11,662 nucleotides of DNA, from assembly GCA_015904055.1 (NCBI GenBank), contig JABMDE010000022.1:21119-32780 (forward strand), written 5' to 3'. The notes under the pieces were generated by a model that did no database searches, had not been told where the DNA came from, and saw only the letters and a list, made by a program, of their open reading frames with translations. The stretch comes from Nitrospira sp. Its GTDB lineage: Bacteria; Nitrospirota; Nitrospiria; Nitrospirales; Nitrospiraceae. The translations under genes and the position numbers were made by a program. Positions 6,403-11,662 of the stretch are shown piece by piece (the first letter of the stretch is position 1; each line of letters begins with the position of its first letter).

Positions 6403-6519
6403 TCACCGCCCAGCTCGCGCGGCCACGGCAAAGTGAAGGAAGTAGCGGTCTAGGGCGGCAAGGTCGCTGCCGTACTCTGTTCCGCCCTGCATGGCATCGC
6501 AGAGGAGTTCGCGGGCACG
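6403..6519 (-). pseudogene. Unidentified 3' coding remnant
   Basis: On the minus strand a frame ending at TGA 6405-6403 reads ARELLCDAMQGGTEYGSDLA and then ALDRYFLHFAVAARAGR. Its composition looks like real protein, but I do not recognise the family. Its upstream part would run into the ferritin-like fragment, which begins precisely at 6520, so it too is cut off at a breakpoint. It may equally be a chance open frame. Confidence 0.25.
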
Positions 6520-6690
6520 GATGCTGAACAGGCGAGAACGTCTGCGCGCGCCTGGTGGCGAAAGCTGCCGCGAACGCTTGATCGATATCTGGAACATTCC
6601 ACACTTGAGCCCTATCGTCAGGAACTCGCACGTAAGATACTTTCCGCGCTCGAATGCCGACTGATTGGAACCGGACTGTTACAGCAATAA
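6520..6690 (+). pseudogene. 3' fragment of the ferritin-like gene, copy 1
   Basis: This fragment encodes DAEQARTSARAWWRKLPRTL and continues to LECRLIGTGLLQQ and TAA 6688-6690. It is nearly the same as the end of the ferritin-like fragment at 9183-9365 (there LECRLIGAGLLRQPPHS). Similarity begins abruptly at 6520 (matching 9183), which marks the left edge of the duplicated block. None of the metal-binding helices are present, only the C-terminal helices, so it cannot work as a ferritin-like protein. It faces accA copy 1 tail to tail, with a 90-base gap holding two short inverted repeats (GTCCAT/ATGGAC and CTCAGA/TCTGAG) but no T-run terminator. Confidence 0.75.
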
Positions 6691-6780
6691 AAGTACCAGT
6701 CCATAGTATTCATGGACATTCCTACTGTACTCAGAACTCTGAGCTAGTCGAAGGGATAGGAACTCACGCAGTCATGTGGG

Positions 6781-7770
6781 CTAGATCAATGGGGTCTCGT
6801 GAGGCTCTGCTGGGGGTAGTCCGTCTACGGCGCCGATTTTGCGATACTTTTGCTCGCGGCGGGCAAGAAGTTGTTCGGCGGAGAGATCAATCAGATCAAA
6901 AAGCTGATTAGTGAGGGCTTTGCCGACCAGTGTGCAGATTGCTTTGGGGTCTCGATGCGCGCCGCCCAACGGTTCCGGCACGATGTCGTCGATGACGCCG
7001 AGATTAAGAAGGTCCTTGGCCGTTATTTTTAGCGCAGACGCGGCATCGATCACCTTTGCAGGGTTGTCCCAGAGAATAGCGGCGCAACCCTCCGGTGAAA
7101 TCACCGAATAGACCGAATGCTCCAACATTAAGACACAGTCCGATACGCCCAGCGCCAGTGCGCCGCCGCTTCCACCTTCACCGATGACAATAGAAATAAT
7201 TGGGACGGTCAACCGCGACATGACAAGCAGGTTGCGAGCGATCGCTTCCGCTTGTCCCCGCTCCTCGGCCCCAATGCCGGGATAGGCTCCCGGTGTGTCA
7301 ATGAAGGTAATAATCGGCCGGTTGAACTTTTCCGCCATCCTCATGAGGCGAAGCGCTTTTCGATAGCCTTCCGGGTTGGGCATCCCGAAGTTCCGCTGCA
7401 TTCGTTCTTTGAGCGTTTTCCCTTTTTGGTGCCCAATCATCATCACGGTTCGATCGTTGAAGCGCGCGAATCCGCCCACGATCGCCCGGTCGTCTCCGAA
7501 TGCACGGTCTCCGTGAAGCTCCAAGAAGTCACGGCTCAACTCATTGATGTAGTCGAGTGTGCTGGGACGTTGTGAGTGACGTGCTAATTGGGTTCGTTGC
7601 CAGGGTGTGAGGTTCTGATAGAGTTCATACTCGACCTGCGCAAACTTGGCGCGTAATTTGCGGATGTCGTTTTGCGCAGAGACTTTTCCGCCGACTGCTG
7701 CAGCGGAAAGTTTCTCGATTTTTTCTTCGATCTCGCGCAGCGGCTGTTCAAATTCTAGATAATCCCGCAT
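6781..7770 (-). CDS. accA: Acetyl-CoA carboxylase carboxyltransferase subunit alpha, copy 1
   Basis: A complete 329-residue AccA, the usual length. With AccD it transfers the carboxyl group from carboxybiotin to acetyl-CoA, making malonyl-CoA for fatty acid synthesis in the cytoplasm. It has the typical coiled N-terminus (MRDYLEFEQPLREIEEKIEK), ELHGDRAFGDDRAIVGG at 84-100, FIDTPGAYPGIGAEERGQAE at about 156-174, and the glycine-rich GEGGSGGALALG at 197-208. The start at ATG 7770-7768 follows a G-rich stretch (CTGGGGGG) that may serve as ribosome binding site. It lies 75 bases after the end of dnaE copy 1 on the same strand, the conserved dnaE-accA order. Because that dnaE is cut off, the normal upstream promoter is missing; expression would need an internal or foreign promoter. 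The last 12 residues differ most from copy 2. Confidence 0.95.
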   Translation of the reverse strand: MRDYLEFEQPLREIEEKIEKLSAAAVGGKVSAQNDIRKLRAKFAQVEYELYQNLTPWQRTQLARHSQRPSTLDYINELSRDFLELHGDRAFGDDRAIVGGFARFNDRTVMMIGHQKGKTLKERMQRNFGMPNPEGYRKALRLMRMAEKFNRPIITFIDTPGAYPGIGAEERGQAEAIARNLLVMSRLTVPIISIVIGEGGSGGALALGVSDCVLMLEHSVYSVISPEGCAAILWDNPAKVIDAASALKITAKDLLNLGVIDDIVPEPLGGAHRDPKAICTLVGKALTNQLFDLIDLSAEQLLARREQKYRKIGAVDGLPPAEPHETPLI

Positions 7771-7845
7771 AGCCCCCCAGATGGTGAACAGAGACGTTTA
7801 GGCATGGAAAACGACCGCCTATCCCCATCTTTGAAAATAGTCCAT

Positions 7846-8988
7846 CTACGATACCAAAAACATAGCGCCTTTGCCTAGCACTTCTTCAACATCGGATACA
7901 AAATTTTCGCTGGCCGACACGGTGAGGTTGGGAAGGGGGGCGGTCTCGGCTTCCAATGCCGTATCCATCTGAAACGAGAGTGAGACCGTAGTTCCACCGG
8001 GATGCCGCTGGAGCACTTCGCGCAGACGCAGGAGTTGATCCGGGACTTCAGGACAGTCCGTGAGCCGGATATGAACGCGCTTTACTGCCTGCTTTTGGAC
8101 CTCGGCCAGCGGCTCAATTTTACTAACACGGAGTTTCGTGCCCTTATCGCTACGATCGATTGTTCCACTGAGGCGGACCAGCCGTTCAGGCGCGATCAGA
8201 TCGCCCGCCGCTTTAAAGAGATCAGGAAACACGATGACTTCCACCGTGCCCTGGAGATCTTCCAGCGTCAGATAGGCCATCCGGTCGCCCTTCTTGGTCA
8301 GCGTTGTCTTAACCGAGGCAACAATGCCGCAGAGTTTGACCTCTTTCCCGTCCGATAATTCGGTGAGGCCGGTCGTTGTGGCGGTCGATAATGCTCCGAT
8401 CGTTGTTTCGTAACGGCTTAATGGATGGGCAGAGATATAGAATCCTGTTAATTCACGCTCGTAGGTGAGCCGTTGGGCCTGATCCCATTCCGGGATAGAG
8501 GGCAGGGGTGGCATGGCTATGGTCGCTGTTTCTTGGCCGGAGAATTCATCACCGAAGATGCTGGTCTGTCCAAGTTCTCGTTCCCGCTGTGCCGCGGCGC
8601 CCTCTTCGATTGCTTGATCAAGGACCGCCATCAGCTGCGCACGCTTGGCGCCGGTCGAATCGAAGGCCCCGGTCTTGATCAATCCCTCCAACATCCGTTT
8701 GTTGGCCTTGCGGAGGTCGATTCGTCTGCAGAACTCAAAGAATGAGGCGAACGGACCACTCTCATTGCGAATCGCCACGATGGATTCAACGGCGCCTTCA
8801 CCTACGTTTTTGATTGCTGCGAGGCCAAAGCGAATCACGCCGTCGGCCACGGCGAAGTTTTTCTGGCTGGCATTCACATCCGGGCCCAGCACCTTGATGC
8901 CAAGATCGCGGCACTCGGTAAAGTATCCCATGATCTTATCGGTATTGCCCATGTCCGTCGTCATGAGGGCCGCCATGAATTCGGCGTG
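7846..8988 (-). pseudogene. dnaE: DNA polymerase III alpha subunit, C-terminal part only, copy 1
   Basis: About 380 C-terminal residues of replicative polymerase DnaE, which is normally about 1,150-1,170 residues. The readable part starts near HAEFMAALMTTDMGNTDKI at the end of the polymerase core. It includes the helix-hairpin-helix-like KNVGEGAVESIVAI, the HPLSRYE linker and the OB-fold (KLCGIVASVKTTLTKKGDR to VEVIVFPDLF), then the C-terminal domain ending GKGAMFLVS. The PHP domain, the catalytic aspartates and the palm are absent. Upstream of about 8988 the open frame continues for another 400 bases, but only as antisense of the ferritin-like fragment, so the long 519-residue frame reaching 9405 is a chimera. 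Compared with copy 2 there are six residue changes in 372 and no internal stop. Confidence 0.9.
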
Positions 8989-9002
8989 GACAGCTTCCGT
9001 CC

Positions 9003-9365
9003 GTGCCCCGGCAATGGCCGGCACTCGCTGTGCAACTGTTCGGATATGAAGCCCTTGGGTTGGAGTTTGCGCTCCTATTGGCCGATGTCCGCCCTGATCT
9101 CTCGTCGATTCTTGAAGATGAACTGGCACATGTTGGATTTTTTGAGCGTGAGATCGGCAAGATTCTCTCCGGTGAGCAGGCTGATGCTGAACAGGCGAGA
9201 ACGTCTGCGCGCGCCTGGTGGCGAAAGCTGCCGCGAACACTTGATCGATATCTGGAAGATTCCGCACTTGAACCCTATCGTCCGGAACTCGCACGCAGGA
9301 TACTCTCCGCGCTCGAATGCCGTCTGATCGGAGCCGGACTGTTACGGCAGCCGCCGCATTCATGA
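9003..9365 (+). pseudogene. Ferritin-like protein, C-terminal part, copy 2
   Basis: The frame from about 9003 (GTG) to TGA 9363-9365 reads VQLFGYEALGLEFALLLADV, then SILEDELAHVGFFEREI, then DAEQARTSARAWWRKL and an ending LECRLIGAGLLRQPPHS. Two helices carrying Glu (YEALGLEF) and ExxH (EDELAHVGFF) are the hallmark of the ferritin-like/rubrerythrin superfamily di-iron site. The first helices, which should supply the other ligands, are missing: upstream of about 8995 the DNA is dnaE copy 1. No convincing ribosome binding site precedes 9003. I therefore read it as a 5'-deleted gene. It converges on accA copy 2, as the shorter fragment at 6520-6690 converges on accA copy 1. Confidence 0.65.
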
Positions 9366-9470
9366 GGGCCGTGGAAACACGACAGCGACAAGCATGCCCG
9401 CACATTTTTAGTGGCAGGTAGGCGTTCCTAGTTTTTTGCGTTTTAGCAGGAACTGTTGTGAATGCGTAAG

Positions 9471-10460
9471 TTAGATTGTGGAGTTCTCGTGAGGCGCTGC
9501 CTGGGATAGTCCGTCCACGGCGCCGATTTTGCGGTACTTCTGCTCACGGCGGGCAAGAAGCTGTTCGGTGGAGAGGTCGGTCAGATTGAAAAGCTGATTG
9601 GTGAGAGCTTTGCCGACCAGTGTGCAGACTGCTTTGGGGTCTCGATGTGCGCCGCCCAACGGTTCCGGCACGATGTCGTCGATGACGCCGAGATCAAGAA
9701 GGTCCTTGGCCGTTATTTTTAGCGCAGACGCGGCATCGATCACCTTTGCAGGATTGTCCCAGAGAATCGCTGCGCAACCCTCCGGTGAAATCACCGAATA
9801 GACCGAATGCTCCAACATTAAGACACAGTCCGATACGCCCAGCGCCAGTGCGCCGCCGCTTCCGCCTTCACCGATGACGATGGAAATAATGGGAACCGTC
9901 AATCGCGACATGACAAGCAGGTTGCGAGCGATCGCTTCCGCTTGTCCCCGCTCTTCGGCTCCAATGCCGGGATAGGCTCCCGGTGTGTCGATGAAGGTAA
10001 TAATCGGACGATTGAACTTTTCCGCCATTCTCATGAGGCGAAGCGCTTTTCGATAGCCTTCCGGGTTGGGCATCCCGAAGTTCCGCTGCATTCGTTCTTT
10101 GAGCGTTTTGCCTTTTTGATGTCCAATCATCATCACGGTTCGATCGTTGAACCGTGCGAATCCGCCCACGATCGCTCGGTCGTCTCCGAATGCACGGTCT
10201 CCGTGAAGCTCCAAGAAGTCACGGCTCAACTCATTGATGTAGTCGAGCGTGCTGGGACGTTGTGAGTGACGTGCTAATTGGGTTCGTTGCCAGGGAGTGA
10301 GGTGCTGATAGAGTTCATACTCGACCTGCGCAAACTTGGCGCGTAATTTGCGGATGTCGTTTTGCGCAGAGGTTTTTCCACCAACTGCTGCCGCGGAAAG
10401 TTTCTCGATCTTTTCTTCGATCTCGCGCAGCGGCTGTTCAAATTCTAGATAATCCCGCAT
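9471..10460 (-). CDS. accA: Acetyl-CoA carboxylase carboxyltransferase subunit alpha, copy 2
   Basis: Also a full 329-residue AccA, with the same conserved blocks as copy 1: the DTPGAYPGIGAEERGQAE acyl-binding region and the glycine-rich GEGGSGGALALG. It differs from copy 1 at 13 positions: V30T, N53H, N256D, I278V, D292N, I294T, A298T and six within residues 319-328. Residues 54-255, the catalytic core, are identical. Start ATG 10460-10458 follows CTGGGGGTCT. dnaE copy 2 ends 74 bases upstream on the same strand and may be full length beyond the window, so this copy is the better candidate for the housekeeping gene with its native promoter. Two accA copies on one chromosome are unusual, since the alpha and beta subunits are normally made in balanced amounts. 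Confidence 0.95.
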   Translation of the reverse strand: MRDYLEFEQPLREIEEKIEKLSAAAVGGKTSAQNDIRKLRAKFAQVEYELYQHLTPWQRTQLARHSQRPSTLDYINELSRDFLELHGDRAFGDDRAIVGGFARFNDRTVMMIGHQKGKTLKERMQRNFGMPNPEGYRKALRLMRMAEKFNRPIITFIDTPGAYPGIGAEERGQAEAIARNLLVMSRLTVPIISIVIGEGGSGGALALGVSDCVLMLEHSVYSVISPEGCAAILWDNPAKVIDAASALKITAKDLLDLGVIDDIVPEPLGGAHRDPKAVCTLVGKALTNQLFNLTDLSTEQLLARREQKYRKIGAVDGLSQAAPHENSTI

Positions 10461-10534
10461 AGACCCCCAGATGGTGAATAGAGACTTTCAGGTATAGAAA
10501 CCGGCCACCTTCCCCATCTTTGAAAATAGTCCGT

Positions 10535-11662
10535 CTAAGATACCAAAAACATAGCGCCTTTGCCTAGCACTTCTTCAACATCGGACACGAAATGTTCGCT
10601 GGCAGACACGGTGATGTTGGGAAGGGGGGCGGTCTCGGCCTCCAATGCCGTATCCATCTGAAACGAAAGTGAGACCGTAGTGCCACCGGGGTGTCGCTGG
10701 AGCACTTCGCGCAGACGCAGGAGTTGATCCGGGACTTCAGGATGGTCCGTGAGCCGGATATGAACTCGCTTCACTGCTTGCTTTTGGACCTCGGCCAGCG
10801 GCTCGATTTTACTGACACGGAGTTTCGTGCCCTTGTCGCTACGATCGATCGTTCCACTGAGGCGGACCAGCCGTTCAGGCGCGATCAGATCGCCTGCCGC
10901 CTTAAAGAGATCAGGAAACACGATGACTTCCACTGTGCCCTGGAGATCTTCCAGCGTCAGATAGGCCATCCGGTCGCCTTTCTTGGTCAGCGTCGTTTTG
11001 ACCGACGCAACAATGCCGCAGAGTTTGACTTCTTTCCCGTCCGATAATTCCGTGAGGCCGGTCGTTGTGGCGGTCGATAATGCTCCGATCGTCGTTTCGT
11101 AACGGCTTAATGGATGGGCAGAGATATAGAATCCCGTCAATTCACGCTCGTATGTGAGCCGCTGGGCCTGATCCCATTCCGGGATAGAGGGCAGGGGCGG
11201 CATCGCTATGGTCGCTGTCTCTTGGCCGGAGAATTCATCGCCGAAGATGCTGGTTTGGCCAAGTTCCCGTTCCCGCTGTGCCGCAGCGCCTTCTTCGATC
11301 GCTTGATCGAGGACCGCCATCAGCTGCGCACGCTTGGCGCTGGTCGAATCGAAGGCCCCGGTCTTGATCAATCCCTCCAACATCCGCTTGTTGGCCTTGC
11401 GGAGGTCGATTCGTCTGCAGAACTCAAAGAACGAGGTGAATGGACCGTTCTCATTGCGAATCGCCACGATGGACTCAACGGCGCCTTCACCTACGTTTTT
11501 GATCGCTGCCAGACCGAAGCGAATGACACCGTCGGCCACGGCAAAGTTTTTTTGGCTGGCATTCACATCCGGTCCCAGCACCTTGATGCCAAGATCGCGG
11601 CACTCGGTAAAGTATCCCATGATCTTATCGGTATTGCCCATGTCCGTCGTCATGAGGGCCGC
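10535..11662 (-). CDS. dnaE: DNA polymerase III alpha subunit, C-terminal part (runs off window), copy 2
   Basis: The last 375 or so residues of DnaE, open through the right edge of the window, so the gene is partial here only because the window stops. Content matches copy 1: the end of the polymerase core (MTTDMGNTDKIMGYFTECRD), helix-hairpin-helix-like KNVGEGAVESIVAI, an OB-fold around KLCGIVASVKTTLTKKGDR, and a C-terminal domain ending GKGAMFLVS. In bacteria this tail binds the beta clamp and the tau subunit. A clamp-binding peptide is plausible at ELGQTSIFGDEF (QTSIFG resembles the QxxLF-type motif); that is inference. Differences from copy 1, counted from the first Met shown, are S69N, A73T, G105S, C304H, L347I and N354H. 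It is followed by accA, the conserved order. Confidence 0.9.
   Translation of the reverse strand, partial: AALMTTDMGNTDKIMGYFTECRDLGIKVLGPDVNASQKNFAVADGVIRFGLAAIKNVGEGAVESIVAIRNENGPFTSFFEFCRRIDLRKANKRMLEGLIKTGAFDSTSAKRAQLMAVLDQAIEEGAAAQRERELGQTSIFGDEFSGQETATIAMPPLPSIPEWDQAQRLTYERELTGFYISAHPLSRYETTIGALSTATTTGLTELSDGKEVKLCGIVASVKTTLTKKGDRMAYLTLEDLQGTVEVIVFPDLFKAAGDLIAPERLVRLSGTIDRSDKGTKLRVSKIEPLAEVQKQAVKRVHIRLTDHPEVPDQLLRLREVLQRHPGGTTVSLSFQMDTALEAETAPLPNITVSASEHFVSDVEEVLGKGAMFLVS

Larger units (their letters stand above)
6520..8988. repeat. Tandem block copy 1: ferritin-like 3' end, accA, dnaE 3' part
   Basis: This block matches 9183-11662 in the same orientation and gene order. Offsets are 2663 bases for the ferritin-like part and 2689-2690 for accA and dnaE; the difference lies in the unlike gap between ferritin-like gene and accA. 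In about 370 bases of dnaE that I compared (from 7849 versus 10538) I counted 21 mismatches. The right edge is where dnaE homology ends, close to 8988. Confidence 0.85.
9183..11662. repeat. Tandem block copy 2: ferritin-like 3' end, accA, dnaE 3' part
   Basis: This is the second copy of the block at 6520-8988, direct orientation, still matching at the last base of the window (11662 corresponds to 8973). The segment 9366-9470 between the ferritin-like gene and accA has no clear counterpart in 6691-6780. The dnaE-accA gap (10461-10534) is alignable with 7771-7845 but visibly more diverged than the genes. Confidence 0.85.

Noticed and set aside
7252..7575. Plus-strand open frame of 107 codons, repeated at 9942-10265
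   Set aside because: It is the antisense of the conserved AccA core; the repeat merely reflects the two accA copies.
8002..8358. Plus-strand open frame of 118 codons, repeated at 10691-11047
   Set aside because: It is the antisense of the DnaE OB-fold and C-terminal region, with no ribosome binding site.
9419..9437. TAGG-CGTT-CCTA followed by GTTTTTT, a possible intrinsic terminator for the ferritin-like fragment
   Set aside because: The stem has only four base pairs, too weak for a confident call.
6520..11662. A composite transposon or IS-bounded duplication
   Set aside because: No transposase, terminal inverted repeats or target-site duplication is visible at the block edges.
1..11662. 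CRISPR arrays, tRNA or rRNA genes
   Set aside because: No regularly spaced repeats, cloverleaf-like segments or conserved rRNA stretches were seen by eye; a dedicated search was not possible.

Overview
The window looks like part of a Nitrospira-type (Nitrospirota) chromosome or metagenomic contig. This is a judgement from the style of the AccA, DnaE, ferritin-like and beta-propeller proteins and from the moderate to high GC; no rRNA or other marker is present to prove it. I found no tRNA, rRNA, CRISPR array or recognisable transposase.

Left part (1-6350). A few intact genes sit among an unusually dense set of broken ones. From left to right: the 3' end of a SAM-dependent methyltransferase with a 4-bp frameshift duplication; a small membrane protein and an exported YncE-like beta-propeller protein; the 3' end of a YajD-like HNH nuclease (minus strand) abutting the 3' end of a TPR protein (plus strand); a compact operon of a DCC (DUF393) thiol-disulfide protein, a four-helix membrane protein and an SRPBCC protein, whose probable fourth gene is cut off; the first third of a saccharopine-dehydrogenase-like gene (minus); a small unknown gene (minus); an aldo/keto reductase whose start was separated from its body by a small deletion; a C39-like cysteine-peptidase-domain gene with an in-frame TAA near its start; and a 3' fragment of a second beta-propeller gene.

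Right part (6520-11662). The block [3' end of a ferritin-like gene (+), complete accA (-), 3' part of dnaE (-)] occurs twice in direct orientation, about 2.69 kb apart. dnaE-accA is a conserved bacterial gene pair: DNA polymerase III alpha followed by the carboxyltransferase alpha subunit of acetyl-CoA carboxylase. The AccA copies differ at 13 of 329 residues. The DnaE segments differ at 6 of 372 residues, while the DNA differs by roughly 5-6% where I counted. The gap between the ferritin-like gene and accA is essentially unalignable. This does not look like a fresh tandem duplication. It looks like two diverged versions of one locus placed end to end, either by capture from a related lineage or by a chimeric metagenome assembly. 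dnaE copy 1 is broken at about 8988, where it meets the second ferritin-like fragment. dnaE copy 2 runs off the right edge and may be the working gene.

I see no convincing new multi-gene defence or metabolic system. The most notable signals are the divergent tandem accA/dnaE locus, the concentration of gene remnants each broken in a different traceable way, and the small DCC/membrane/SRPBCC operon.
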